The notes: generated by a model not told the origin, from the sequence alone. Shown: positions 26,476-35,186, counted from the first letter of the stretch. The stretch is DNA of 64,000 bases from Streptomyces barringtoniae (GCF_020819595.1 NZ_JAJHNP010000021.1:1-64000), one strand, 5' to 3'. Program-made: numbers and translations.

Positions 26476-26604
26476 CTACAGGTTGTGCTGGTTGTTCCAC
26501 CAGGAGCTGATGGCAGCGCCAATGACGCGGCCGAGCAGCCCCAACAGGAACGCCTGTACAGCCTTGGCTGAGCCCTTTTCTCTGCGGCGTTTCCCGACGC
26601 TCAT
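26476..26604 (-). CDS. Hidden 42-residue cationic/hydrophobic peptide
   Basis: The peptide begins MSVGKRRREKGSAKAV, continues as one hydrophobic helix QAFLLGLLGRVIGAAISS (about residues 17-34) and ends WWNNQHNL. The N-terminus is strongly basic (K5, R6-R8, K10, K14). ATG 26604 has a perfect GGAGGG (26611-26616 on the minus strand) with 6 nt spacing, and two terminator hairpins follow the stop. Such a shape suits a membrane-active peptide, a type I toxin-like peptide, a leaderless bacteriocin or a small membrane-protein regulator. No Cys, so not a lanthipeptide. I do not recognise a family. Confidence 0.65.
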   Translation of the reverse strand: MSVGKRRREKGSAKAVQAFLLGLLGRVIGAAISSWWNNQHNL

Positions 26605-26694
26605 GCACATCCCTCCGGAGCATCCGTTCGTGCAGCACATCGCTGCGGACTTTGACGCTGATGCCCTGAGTGGTGCGGCGACCGTTGGTTCACA

Positions 26695-26722
26695 TCGCTA
26701 CGTCGAAGATACGGCCTGACAA
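26695..26722 (-). promoter_or_regulatory. Candidate promoter of the 42-residue peptide gene
   Basis: On the minus strand TTGTCA (26717-26722) and TAGCGA (26695-26700) are 16 nt apart, one or two mismatches from the vegetative consensus. A start near 26688 would leave a leader of about 84 nt. A promoter shared with the upstream gene is also possible. Confidence 0.35.
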
Positions 26723-26848
26723 TGATCAACTCGGCGGCGATCAACAAAAGTTCAGCCCGTTAGGGGAAGAAAATCTGACCAGCCAGGCGTGTCCAGCCGC
26801 GTCTAGGCGGCCGGCGAGATGGAGTCCTGACGGCATTGGCTCCGTGTG

Positions 26849-27667
26849 TTAGTCACCGAACAGGCTGTCCTGGACGTATCGGACCACAATCGACTTCGGG
26901 CGGAACAGGCCCAGCAGCATGAAGGTCTTGGGGTGGGCCGCGATGTTGCCGACGAAGAAGTGGACGGCGCGGTCGGGAGTGAACATCGAGTCGTACCAGC
27001 GTTCCCGCAGCTTGTCCTGCACGGCGTGCTCGCCGTACTTGCGCAGGAACTTGCGGTACGACGCGCCGGCCTCCCAGTCCTTCAGCGCCATGTCGTGTGT
27101 GGGGCAGTCGTCGTCCGCGCAGCGGAACTTGTAGCGGAATTCCAGAGGTACCCATTCAAGCCGGGCCAGGTCCTGTTCGAAGAGGTCGAGTTGGTCGGCC
27201 AGCGCGGCCTTGGACTCGGGCCAGGGCTCTGCCGCCGTCAGCCGGAAGCTGACGTCCGTGGGCCGGAACACGCCGAGTGAGGTGCCGTGTTCCTCCTGGT
27301 CCCTCTTGATCGCGCACAGGGACGGCGAGACGAGCGGCTCGACGTACTTGTACCGCTGCTTCCAGTCGCCGTCCGCCGGCACCTCGCCCACGATCTTGAG
27401 GGTGTCGAGGGACGGCCGCAGGCTCTCGGGCCGCGAATCCCGCCTACCGTGCGGCTCGACGTCGACCTCGATGATCGAGTACTTGGAGAACTGGGCCTCC
27501 TCCGCGAGAAGCCGGAACGGCACCGGGAAGAGCCGTACGTGCTGTGGTGCGCCCTGGTCCAGCCGTATGCCTGCCACGCAGCTGGTCTCGCGGTACTTGT
27601 TGGACAGCTCCGGATACGTCTTGACCGTGATCATGATCGTCGCGCGCTGCCGATTCCCCGATCCCAT
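26849..27667 (-). CDS. Unrecognised protein paired with an HTH-DUF488 gene
   Basis: 272 residues. It starts MGSGNRQRATIMITVKTYPE, with GGAGGGGG upstream of ATG 27667. No signal or membrane segment. A C-x4-C-x2-H grouping (RCADDDCPTH) could bind zinc; around it lies LEWVPLEFRYKFRC, and the C-terminus is HFFVGNIAAHPKTFMLLGLF. The stop is TAA, rare here. It lies 87 nt after the HTH-DUF488 gene in the same direction, so they likely form one unit. Function unknown; a nucleic-acid or stress-related pair, possibly a defence island remnant, is only a guess. Confidence 0.75.
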   Translation of the reverse strand: MGSGNRQRATIMITVKTYPELSNKYRETSCVAGIRLDQGAPQHVRLFPVPFRLLAEEAQFSKYSIIEVDVEPHGRRDSRPESLRPSLDTLKIVGEVPADGDWKQRYKYVEPLVSPSLCAIKRDQEEHGTSLGVFRPTDVSFRLTAAEPWPESKAALADQLDLFEQDLARLEWVPLEFRYKFRCADDDCPTHDMALKDWEAGASYRKFLRKYGEHAVQDKLRERWYDSMFTPDRAVHFFVGNIAAHPKTFMLLGLFRPKSIVVRYVQDSLFGD

Positions 27668-27754
27668 GGTTGCCCCCTCCACAGATCTCCCCGATCCGAT
27701 TGGAGGAGAGGCATGCGCCACTGGCAAGGGCGCGTGCAGGGGCGAGGGATGAAG

Positions 27755-28435
27755 TCAGGCCAGGGGGATCACGGGCACAGCGGCCCGCTCGCGGACCTTC
27801 TCCAGGACGACCTGTCGGTGACAGCGGCTCTCGTCCTTCTCGAAGCACAGCACCGCGACACGGGACTGCCGGGCGTGCTCGGCGAGGCGGTCGAGGTCCG
27901 ACTGCGCCTTCTCGGACCGGAGCAGGCTGCGGAAGCGCGCCTTGCCCACATCGAGGCGGCCGTCCCAGAACGGTTCTCGGTTGTCCTTGGGATTGCCCAG
28001 GCCACGCAGGTGCGTGTACTCGATGCCGGCTTCGGCCAGAGCCTCCCCGAGCCGGGTCTTGCTGAAGCCCTTCTTACGGCTGATCGGCGTGAGCCGGACG
28101 TCCGCCACGACGTCGATGCGGCTCTCACGGAGCGAGGCGACGAACGACTCGATGTCCCGCCCCTCGTATCCGGCAGACCAGAGCCCAGGTGCGGCCTTGG
28201 TCTCCCGGAAGAGATCGTCGAGGGAGACCTCCAGGGCCTCGGCGACCGCTCCGACGGTGAGGAAACCTGACTGGATCACTCCCTCACCCTCCAGCCGCGC
28301 CACCGTCCGGACGGCGATCCCCGCTTCCTTGGCGAGCCGCTCCCGTGACCACCCGCGGGCCACTCGAAGCGCCCGAACTCGCCGTGCGAGAGCGCGGGCG
28401 TGGTCGTGGGGACGCGCTGCGTGAGGGGCTGCCAT
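27755..28435 (-). CDS. HTH (XRE-type) plus DUF488 protein
   Basis: 226 residues. Residues about 10-70 are a helix-turn-helix: LARRVRALRVARGWSRERLAKEAGIAVRTVARLEGEG-type pattern (read in two adjacent blocks), then AVAEALEVSLDDLFRET. Residues about 85-226 are a DUF488 domain: SAGYEGRDIESFVASLRES, DVVADVRLTPISRKKGFSK, GLGNPKDNREPFWDG and the terminal CFEKDESRCHRQVVLEKV with the typical C...C-H-R. DUF488 proteins are of uncertain function. ATG 28435 is chosen because the HTH begins soon after it. The DNA-binding domain suggests the pair senses a signal through DUF488 and regulates itself. Confidence 0.82.
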   Translation of the reverse strand: MAAPHAARPHDHARALARRVRALRVARGWSRERLAKEAGIAVRTVARLEGEGVIQSGFLTVGAVAEALEVSLDDLFRETKAAPGLWSAGYEGRDIESFVASLRESRIDVVADVRLTPISRKKGFSKTRLGEALAEAGIEYTHLRGLGNPKDNREPFWDGRLDVGKARFRSLLRSEKAQSDLDRLAEHARQSRVAVLCFEKDESRCHRQVVLEKVRERAAVPVIPLA

Positions 28436-28625
28436 GTGCCGTGATCCTAACGGCGGTTCAGGCTGCTGGGCATGTCGTTCTTGGCCGTCTGCGGGGCTGG
28501 ATTCGCGAACGCGCAGGTCCGAGTGCCCTCGGGTGCCGAACCGCACACACGCCCAGCGGCCACCCCCTGGGAGAAGCCGACCAAGATCTTCTCCCAGTTT
28601 TCTCCCAAACGATCTCCAGAAACCC

Positions 28626-28664
28626 GTCAGGGGCCTGATCCATTTAGCGGATCAGGCCCCTGAC
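28626..28664 (-). terminator. Terminator of tRNA-Pro
   Basis: A perfect 16-bp inverted repeat, arms GTCAGGGGCCTGATCC and its complement, around the 7-nt loop ATTTAGC. It lies 14 nt downstream of the tRNA on the minus strand. Confidence 0.85.
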
Positions 28665-28678
28665 CTGGTACTTCACTG

Positions 28679-28752
28679 TCGGGGTGGCGGGATTTGAACC
28701 CACGACCTCTTCGTCCCGAACGAAGCGCGCTGCCAAGCTGCGCTACACCCCG
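28679..28752 (-). tRNA. tRNA-Pro (CGG anticodon)
   Basis: 74 nt fold into a complete cloverleaf: acceptor CGGGGTG/CACCCCG, anticodon stem CTTCG/CGAAG with loop TTCGGGA so that the anticodon is CGG, T-arm with GGTTCAAATC, and discriminator A. CCA is not encoded. The perfect hairpin that follows would end transcription. Confidence 0.96.
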
Positions 28753-28817
28753 ATGTCGCTGCTCTCGCGGCGACGACGTTTACTTTAGCCCACTGGTGGC
28801 TGTAGACGAAATCCGGT

Positions 28818-29576
28818 TTAGACGCGGCGGCGGACCGGGGTGGGGCGGGTGTGGTCGAGGGCCACGAGGAGGACGGCCAGGGCATACATCGCGAGTCCCA
28901 GGAGGAGGGCGTTCGCCAGGGTGCTGCGATAGCCGTGGGTGGCCGCGTCCAGGAAGGGATAGAGGTAGCCGGAGGGGTTCGTGGGGGCGAGGGAGGCTGC
29001 CCGGATCAGGTAGAAGGCCAGGTAGGCCAGGGGGTAGAGGAGCCAGGTGGCCGCCTGGCGGAGGTGCAGGCGGGCCGCGGGCGTCAGCAGCAGCCAGTCC
29101 AGCACGGCCGCCGTCGGTACCAGCGTGTGCAGGACCTGCAGCGTCGCCCACTGGCCGTGCCAGCGCACCGGGGCCGTCGTCGCGCCGGTCATGGAGAACG
29201 GGGGCGTCGTGTGGGCCAGCAGCAGGTGGTAGGCGAGGGCCGAGATCACGGCGTAGAGGAGTGTGGCGCCTGTCACGGAGGAGGGGAGGGGGCGGCGGGC
29301 CCGCAGGGCCCGTGATGCCGACAGGAGCATGACGACGGCCAGCAGGATGCCGGCCTGGACGCTGAAGTAGCTCAGGATGCGCCCTGGGGTGCCGATCATG
29401 AGCTCCAGGGCCACGCCCCCTGCCGCCGCCAGGGCGGTCAGGAAGCGGAAGAGCGCGACCATGGGCCGGCGGACCGGCGCCACCACGGCCGTGGCCGGGA
29501 CCGGGGAGGGCAGCAGCATGGGCGGGCCCGGGACCGCGGGCAGGTCCGGGATCTCCCTGGGTATCGGGGCGGTCAT
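28818..29576 (-). CDS. Pr6Pr-like integral membrane protein
   Basis: 252 residues with a Pro-rich cytosolic start and about six hydrophobic spans. Conserved-looking features are ILSYFSVQAGILLAVVMLL, the histidine in VISALAYHLLLAHTT, VLHTLVPTAAVLDWLLL, and YLYPFLDAATHGY. This matches the six-helix, proline-rich Pr6Pr family of actinobacterial membrane proteins, whose function is unknown. ATG 29576 starts the frame. Upstream lies a short repeat-containing gap. Confidence 0.78.
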   Translation of the reverse strand: MTAPIPREIPDLPAVPGPPMLLPSPVPATAVVAPVRRPMVALFRFLTALAAAGGVALELMIGTPGRILSYFSVQAGILLAVVMLLSASRALRARRPLPSSVTGATLLYAVISALAYHLLLAHTTPPFSMTGATTAPVRWHGQWATLQVLHTLVPTAAVLDWLLLTPAARLHLRQAATWLLYPLAYLAFYLIRAASLAPTNPSGYLYPFLDAATHGYRSTLANALLLGLAMYALAVLLVALDHTRPTPVRRRV

Positions 29577-29721
29577 GCCCTCACGCTAGGAGCGGGGGAG
29601 GGGCGGGGCCATGTGGCGTAGTCCGGGTGGGTTACGGCCCCGGGTGGATCCCGGGTAGCCCAGTGCATCCCGGGCAGCCGAGTGGTGCTCGGGCAGCCGA
29701 GTGGTACCTCGGTTCCTGAGT

Positions 29722-29788
29722 GGCTCCTCTACCGGCCCGGCTCCTCTACCGGCCCGGCTCCTCTACCCGCCCGCTCCTCTACCGCCCC
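29722..29788. repeat. Four tandem copies of a 17-bp unit
   Basis: Unit GGCTCCTCTACCGGCCC, two exact copies followed by two with small changes. The last copy overlaps the stop codon of the metallophosphoesterase gene, so repeat changes would alter its final residues. Confidence 0.8.
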
Positions 29789-30702
29789 ACCAGCGTCAGC
29801 AGCGTCGCCTCCGGCGGGCACGCGAAGCGGACCGGGGTGTAGCGGTTGGTGCCGCAGCCCGCCGAGACGTGGAGGTAGGAGGTGTGGCCGTCCGCCGTGT
29901 GGGTGGACAGGCCCTTCACCCGGTCCGTGTCCAGGTCGCAGTTGGTGACCAGCGCGCCGTAGAACGGGATGCACAGCTGGCCGCCGTGCGTGTGGCCGGC
30001 CAGGATCAGCGGGTAGCCGTCCGCCGCGTAGGAGTCCAGCACCCGCAGGTACGGCGCGTGTACCACGCCCATCGAGAAGTCGTACGTCGTCGAGGGGCCG
30101 CCGGCCACCCGGGCGTAGCGGTCGCGCTTGATGTGGGGGTCGTCGAGGCCCGTCAGCTCGATCGACACGCCCTCGACCTTCAGGACACCCCGGGTGTTCG
30201 TCAGGTTCAGCCAGCCCGCCTCGTCGAAGCCGTCGCGCAGGTTCTCCCACGGGTTGTGGATGACGCCGACCGCCGGGGGATTGCCGTTCAGGCCGTGCCG
30301 GCCGCTCGCCTTCTCCAGCAAGTAGCGGGCGGGGTTGCGGAGTTTGGGGCCGTAGTAGTCGTTGGAGCCGAAGACGTACGCGCCCGGGAACTCCATCAGG
30401 GGGCCCAGGGCGTCCATGACCTCGGGGACTCCTTCCGGGTCCGACAGGTTGTCGCCCGTGTTGATCACGAAGTCCGGGCGCAGGCCCGCCAGCGACCGCA
30501 GCCACCGCTGCTTCTTGCGCTGGCCGCTCACCATGTGGATGTCGGAGACCTGGAGCACGCGCAGCGGACGCATGCCCGGCGGGAGGACCGGGACCGTCAC
30601 CCGTCGCAGGCGGAAGGAGCGGGCCTCGAAGCCCGCCGCGTACGCCAGACCGGCGGCGCCTGCCGCCATGATTCCCAGGGGTACTCCGTATCGCGCGCGC
30701 AT
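29779..30702 (-). CDS. Metallophosphoesterase
   Basis: 307 residues. After an N-terminal membrane anchor (VPLGIMAAGAAGLAYAAGF) the calcineurin-like motifs appear in order: VSDIHM, NTGDNL, GSNDYYG (GNHD-type variant with Ser for Gly and Asp for His), and LAGHTHGGQLCIP. Metal-dependent phosphoesterase acting at the membrane; substrate unknown. A related gene (Rv3683) occupies the same neighbourhood in M. tuberculosis, beside the ponA2-type PBP. ATG 30702 is the likely start. Confidence 0.9.
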   Translation of the reverse strand: MRARYGVPLGIMAAGAAGLAYAAGFEARSFRLRRVTVPVLPPGMRPLRVLQVSDIHMVSGQRKKQRWLRSLAGLRPDFVINTGDNLSDPEGVPEVMDALGPLMEFPGAYVFGSNDYYGPKLRNPARYLLEKASGRHGLNGNPPAVGVIHNPWENLRDGFDEAGWLNLTNTRGVLKVEGVSIELTGLDDPHIKRDRYARVAGGPSTTYDFSMGVVHAPYLRVLDSYAADGYPLILAGHTHGGQLCIPFYGALVTNCDLDTDRVKGLSTHTADGHTSYLHVSAGCGTNRYTPVRFACPPEATLLTLVGR

Positions 30703-30819
30703 GCCTCCATCGTGTCAGACTCGCGGACACCGGCGAGACCAGCCGTCCCTTGTACCGGTGAGACCGAAGGCCCCTTAAATCGGCGGCCTTCGCGTCGGCA
30801 CACCTGCGACAATCGGTCC

Positions 30820-31287
30820 ATGACCACCACGCTCAAGTCGAAGCTGCACGACGACCTCAACGCCGCGATCAAGGGGCGCGACGAGCTCCGCTCCTCGACG
30901 CTCCGGCTGACGCTCGCCGCGATCACCAAGGAGGAGGTCGCGGGCAAGGAGAAGCGGGAGCTCTCCGACGACGAGGTTCTCAAGGTGATCACCCGCGAGG
31001 CGAAGAAGCGCCGGGAGGCCGCGGAGGCGTTCGCGCAGGGCGGCCGCGCCGAGCAGGCCGAGCGGGAGAAGGCGGAGGGCGAGGTGCTCGCCGAGTACCT
31101 GCCCAAGCAGCTGTCCGACGAGGAGCTGGAGGCGATCGTCGCCCAGGCCGTGGAAGAGGCCAGGGCGGCCGGCGCCGAGGGGCCCCGGGCCATGGGTGCC
31201 GTCATGAAGATCGTGAACCCCAAGGTGGCCGGCCAGGCCGAGGGCGGCCGCGTGGCCGCCGCGGTGAAGAAGCTGCTCCAGGGCTGA
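30820..31287 (+). CDS. GatB/YqeY domain protein
   Basis: 155 residues, helical throughout, opening MTTTLKSKLHDDLNAAIKGR, with LRLTLAAITKEE, REAKKRREAAEAF, EYLPKQLSDEELEAIV, and MGAVMKIVNPKVAGQAEGG near the end. This is the standalone YqeY protein, related to the tail domain of GatB amidotransferase and probably linked to tRNA-dependent amidation or tRNA binding. No clear RBS, so translation may be leaderless. A strong hairpin follows at 31365. Confidence 0.93.
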   Translation: MTTTLKSKLHDDLNAAIKGRDELRSSTLRLTLAAITKEEVAGKEKRELSDDEVLKVITREAKKRREAAEAFAQGGRAEQAEREKAEGEVLAEYLPKQLSDEELEAIVAQAVEEARAAGAEGPRAMGAVMKIVNPKVAGQAEGGRVAAAVKKLLQG

Positions 31288-31364
31288 CCCCAGGACCCCG
31301 GGCACCACGGGCAAACCCAGGGGTACAGCCCGGTATGCCCCGGGCGCCACGGCCCGATATGTAC

Positions 31365-31415
31365 GGCGGCGGGGCCGCACCCCTCGATCGAACCGAGGGG
31401 CGCGGCCCCGCCGCC
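31365..31415. terminator. Strong bidirectional terminator
   Basis: A long hairpin: outer arm GGCGGCGGGGCCGC (14 bp) and inner arm CCCCTCG (7 bp), separated by one mismatch, loop ATCGAAC. It separates the convergent YqeY and PBP genes. Confidence 0.85.
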
Positions 31416-31419
31416 GTCA

Positions 31420-31509
31420 CATCAGGCCGACTCGCATCAGGCCGACTCACATCAGGCCGACTCGCATCAGGCCGACTCGCATCAGGCCGACTCGCATCAG
31501 GCCGTACTC
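31420..31509. repeat. 15-bp tandem repeat (VNTR-like)
   Basis: Five near-exact copies of CATCAGGCCGACTCG followed by one degenerate copy, between the bidirectional terminator and the stop of the PBP gene. Unit length is a multiple of three, but no gene runs through it. Confidence 0.88.
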
Positions 31510-31520
31510 ACATCATGGGG

Positions 31521-33836
31521 TCATCCCCGCACGCCCCCGTTTCCGTTCCCCCTGATTCCGCCGTTCGTCTGTCCCTGCACGAAGTTGCCCGGGAGGGAGA
31601 AGGTCGGTGTCGGGAAGGGGCCGCCGGTCGTGCCACCCGTGGTGCCGCCGTCAACCGTGCCGCCGTCCGTCAGGCCGCCGATCAGTCCGCCGATCCCGCC
31701 CGTGCTGTCCCCGTTCTTCCCCCCGTTCCCCCCGTGTCCTTTTCCCCGACCATCCCCCTTGTTGTCGTCGGGGATGTCGATCAGGTGGAAGTCCTCCACG
31801 GGCTTGCCGCTGAGCGCGCCGGTCATCATGTCGCGCCAGATCGGGCCGGGGACCTGGCCGCCGTAGACCTTGTCGTTGTAGACGCCGCCGATGGTGATGT
31901 TCTTCATCTGGCGCTTGTGGGCAGGGTCGCCGACCCAGACCGCGCCCGCCATGTTCGGGGTGTAGCCCACGAACCAGGCCGCGTAGCGCTCGTCCGTCGT
32001 ACCCGTCTTGCCCGCGCTCGGGCGGTCGCCGAGGCCGGCCTGCTGACCCGTACCGTCCTCGACCACGCCTTTGAGGAGCGTGCTGACTGTGTCCGCGGTC
32101 TTCTCCGACATCGCGCGGGAGCAGGTCGACTTCGGCACCTGGAGGGACTTTTCCTCGGTACCGACCCTCTGGGCGATCGACTCTATGGCGACCGGGGTGC
32201 AGTACATACCGCGCGAGGCGAAGGTGGCGTACGCGTTCGCCATCGTCAGCGGGGACATCTCCTGCGTGCCGAGCGCGATGGAGGGGGCCTGGTCGATCGC
32301 CCGGCCGTCCGCGCGCTGCACGCCCATCTTCTTCGCCATCTCAGTGACGGGGCAGATGCCGATGTCGCTGATCAGCTGCACGTAGTAGGTGTTGACCGAC
32401 TTGGCGGTCGCCTCCTTCATGCCCATCGGCCCGTGTTCCGACTTGTTCTCGTTCGTCAGCTTTTCGAGCTTGTGCGGGTCGTTGCGCCAGACCTTGCCGT
32501 CACACGCCTGCACGGGGCTCGGGTACGTCATCTCGTACGGCGACGGGTACTGCTGTGTCGGGGGTTTGCCGCCCTCGATCGCGGCCGCCGCGACGATCGG
32601 CTTGAACGTCGAACCGGGCTGGTAGCCGGCGCCGCCGCCCATGTTGGAGTTGACCGAGAGGTTGATCTGCGTCTCGTTCGCGCCGAAGCCGTAGGGGCGG
32701 GACTGGCCCATGGCGAGGATCTTGCCGGTGCCGGGCTCGACGATGGTCGCGGCGGTCGCCACGGCGTCGGACTGGTAGACGTGCTTCTTGACGGAGTCCT
32801 GCACCGATTGCTGCGCCTGCGGGTCGAGCGTCGTACGGATCGTCAGACCGCCCTGGTTCCACAGCTTGGCCCGGCTCTCCTTGGTCTTGCCGAAGACCGG
32901 GTCGTTCAGGACGACGTCGCGGACGTAGTCGCAGAAGAAGCCGGCGCCCCTGACCGCGGTGATGCAGCCGTTCTTGGGCTGGCTCGGGTGCAGTCCGAGC
33001 GGCGTCTGCTTGGCCTGGTCGGCCTCCTTCTGGGAGACGTCGCCGACCTCCGCCATCCGCTGCAGCACGGTGTTGCGCCGCTTGGTGGCCTCCGCCTCGT
33101 CGTTGACCGGGTCGTAGCGGCTCGGGGACTGCACGATGCCGGCCAGCAGCGCCGATTCCTGGAGGTTCAGGTCCTTGGCGTGCTTGGAGAAGTAGCGCTG
33201 GGAGGCGGCCTCGACGCCGTAGGCCTGCTCACCGAAGAAGGTGATGTTCAGGTAGTTCTCGAGGATCCGCTTCTTGCCGAGCTTCTCCTCGATCTGGATC
33301 GCGTACTTCAGCTCCTTGATCTTGCGACCGAGGGTCTGCTGGGTGGCCTCGGCGACCTTCGTCGGGTCGTCGCCGGCCTCCTCGATGAAGTAGTTCTTCA
33401 CCAGCTGCTGGGTGAGTGTGGAGGCGCCCTGGGCGACGCCGCCTTCCTGCGCGTTCTTGTTCAGGGCGCGCAGGACGCCCTTGAGGTCGATCGCGCCGTG
33501 CTGGTAGAAGCGCGCGTCCTCGATCGCGACGATCGCCTTCTGCATGTACGGCGAGATGTCCTTGAGGTCCACCACCGTACGGTCGCGGGAGTAGACGGAC
33601 GCGATCTGCTGGCCCTGGCTGTCCAGGATGGTCGTGCGCTGACTGAGCTGGGGACTCTTGAGGTTGGCCGGGATCTCGTCGAAGCTCTGGACCGAACCCT
33701 TGGCCGCGAGGCCCAGCGCGCCGGCAGCGGGCAGCGCGATGCCCGCCATCACGGCTCCGGCGAGCACACTGACACCGAGGAACTTGGCGGCCTGCTGCGT
33801 TGGCGACAGACCACCGCCCGAGCGCTTCTTTGGCAT
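31521..33836 (-). CDS. Class A penicillin-binding protein
   Basis: 771 residues, bifunctional glycosyltransferase/transpeptidase for peptidoglycan. One N-terminal anchor (VLAGAVMAGIALPAAGALG). Glycosyltransferase motifs IVAIEDARFYQHGAIDLKG and GASTLTQQLVKN. Transpeptidase motifs S409-T-F-K412 (GSTFKP), SVN in KSVNTYYVQ and KTGTT at K610. The C-terminal about 90 residues are a Gly/Thr/Asn-rich flexible tail. It is divergent from wblA, the same pairing as ponA2 and whiB4 in mycobacteria. ATG 33836 is the start. Confidence 0.94.
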   Translation of the reverse strand: MPKKRSGGGLSPTQQAAKFLGVSVLAGAVMAGIALPAAGALGLAAKGSVQSFDEIPANLKSPQLSQRTTILDSQGQQIASVYSRDRTVVDLKDISPYMQKAIVAIEDARFYQHGAIDLKGVLRALNKNAQEGGVAQGASTLTQQLVKNYFIEEAGDDPTKVAEATQQTLGRKIKELKYAIQIEEKLGKKRILENYLNITFFGEQAYGVEAASQRYFSKHAKDLNLQESALLAGIVQSPSRYDPVNDEAEATKRRNTVLQRMAEVGDVSQKEADQAKQTPLGLHPSQPKNGCITAVRGAGFFCDYVRDVVLNDPVFGKTKESRAKLWNQGGLTIRTTLDPQAQQSVQDSVKKHVYQSDAVATAATIVEPGTGKILAMGQSRPYGFGANETQINLSVNSNMGGGAGYQPGSTFKPIVAAAAIEGGKPPTQQYPSPYEMTYPSPVQACDGKVWRNDPHKLEKLTNENKSEHGPMGMKEATAKSVNTYYVQLISDIGICPVTEMAKKMGVQRADGRAIDQAPSIALGTQEMSPLTMANAYATFASRGMYCTPVAIESIAQRVGTEEKSLQVPKSTCSRAMSEKTADTVSTLLKGVVEDGTGQQAGLGDRPSAGKTGTTDERYAAWFVGYTPNMAGAVWVGDPAHKRQMKNITIGGVYNDKVYGGQVPGPIWRDMMTGALSGKPVEDFHLIDIPDDNKGDGRGKGHGGNGGKNGDSTGGIGGLIGGLTDGGTVDGGTTGGTTGGPFPTPTFSLPGNFVQGQTNGGIRGNGNGGVRG

Positions 33837-34329
33837 GGGGGCAGCCTAATCCGTACTGATGAGCGTTCCGAAAGAGCGACCGCATCACGGCACGGCAAAG
33901 GGCAACCCCTACGTTTCCATTCGCCGGACACGCGCGCAGGCCTTGGCCTAAGCTGCTCTCAACTGTCACAGCAGTGCGGTCACGTATCAATACGTCCGGC
34001 GACCCCGAATCGTTCCGGGCGTAGTCCGTTTTTTCACACGGGGACGTGACCGGCTCCTGAGGGGGACGTGTCCGAATCCGCCTCGTGTGTCACCCGGCGC
34101 CCGTTGTGACGCACCACAGCTGTCCCGGTTTGCCGGGATGGTCGCGTATGTCGTCAGCTCACTCCCGCGGGTGATCTGCCGTTAACCCATAGTCCGTTCG
34201 GGCCATTCAAGATTGGGCCCGAAGGGGGTGTTGCGCTGTGCCCACCTTCCGTAACGTCCTCAACTGGCGGCGGTGAATATGCCGCTGCCGCCGTGGGGGA
34301 GCCTCGATTCGGGAGAGGACGGCGCCGGT
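33837..34329. promoter_or_regulatory. Divergent promoter region between PBP and wblA
   Basis: Nearly 500 nt without a gene. A long leader before wblA is expected for this developmentally controlled regulator. I see GTTAACCCATAG near 34181 and no strong consensus pair. Confidence 0.5.
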
Positions 34330-34668
34330 ATGGGCTGGGTAACCGACTGGAGTGCGCAGGCTGCCTGCCGCACTACCGATCCGGATGAACTGTTCGTTCA
34401 GGGAGCAGCGCAGAACAGGGCCAAGGCGGTGTGCACCGGATGCCCGGTACGCACCGAATGCCTGGCCGACGCGCTGGACAACCGCGTCGAGTTCGGCGTG
34501 TGGGGAGGCATGACGGAGCGGGAGCGCCGCGCACTGCTGCGCCGCCGGCCCACCGTGACCTCCTGGCGCAGGCTGCTCGAGACCGCCCGCTCGGAATACG
34601 AGCGGGGGACGGGCATCGTGCCCCTCGACAACGACGAGGTGTACGAGAACTACGCGGCGGTGAGCTGA
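34330..34668 (+). CDS. wblA: WblA, WhiB-family iron-sulfur regulator
   Basis: 112 residues. Four iron-sulfur cysteines at 13, 35, 38 and 44 (C-x21-C-x2-C-x5-C), then the family motif GVWGGMTERERR and a basic RRRPTV segment for DNA or sigma-factor contact. Position beside the class A PBP and near ArsA-like genes matches wblA of Streptomyces (whiB4 of mycobacteria). WblA is known to down-regulate antibiotic production and to be needed for sporulation. ATG 34330 gives the family-type start; GTG 34267-34273 region starts would add about 19 residues. Confidence 0.92.
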   Translation: MGWVTDWSAQAACRTTDPDELFVQGAAQNRAKAVCTGCPVRTECLADALDNRVEFGVWGGMTERERRALLRRRPTVTSWRRLLETARSEYERGTGIVPLDNDEVYENYAAVS

Positions 34669-35186
34669 GGCAGCCCAGGGCGTTCCCTCCGGCACATCCC
34701 TGGGGCACAGGGCTCCGGTCCGATCCGGCATACGCCACGGGAAACCTCGGGCGTGCCCCCACGGGAAACCTCGGGGGTGTGCGTCACGGGAGGCTTCGGG
34801 CGTACGCCACGGAAGCGGGCACGGGCACGGGCCCGGGGTCGCCGAGTGGGTGCATGGCGCCCGGCGCACGGGAAGCGGCACGGCAACGCGGGGGGGGGGC
34901 GCGCAAAGCGCCGGTCCGGGCTACGCCTGGGGAAGCCGCGACCGGCCGTGCGGCCCGGCCCGGGGAACCGGTGGTCGGCCTCGCGCCCACGCGTGAGCCG
35001 CGGACGCCGTTCCCGCGTACGCACACCCATGCCGTACGCACCTGTGACTCACGCTGTCCGTGCAGGTCTTGTCCCGCTGTCCGCGCATGCCTGGTGCACG
35101 TCGGCCGCGCGTGTGTGTCCAATGCACGTACGACCGTCTGCCACGCCCGGTGTCACGCGGACCGGTAGCCGCGGCCCCTGGCCGTG
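34669..35186. other. Non-coding gap with degenerate direct repeats
   Basis: Over 500 nt after wblA with no supported gene. Four degenerate copies of CACGGGAAACCTCGGG about 25 nt apart lie at 34736-34815, and a run of ten G near 34892 is a likely hotspot for length errors. Confidence 0.55.

Noticed and set aside
31420..31509. CRISPR-like array
   Set aside because: Units are 15 bp and contiguous, with no unique spacers.
31335..34049. 904-residue plus-strand frame opposite the PBP gene
   Set aside because: Antisense shadow; its opening merely translates the 15-bp tandem repeat.
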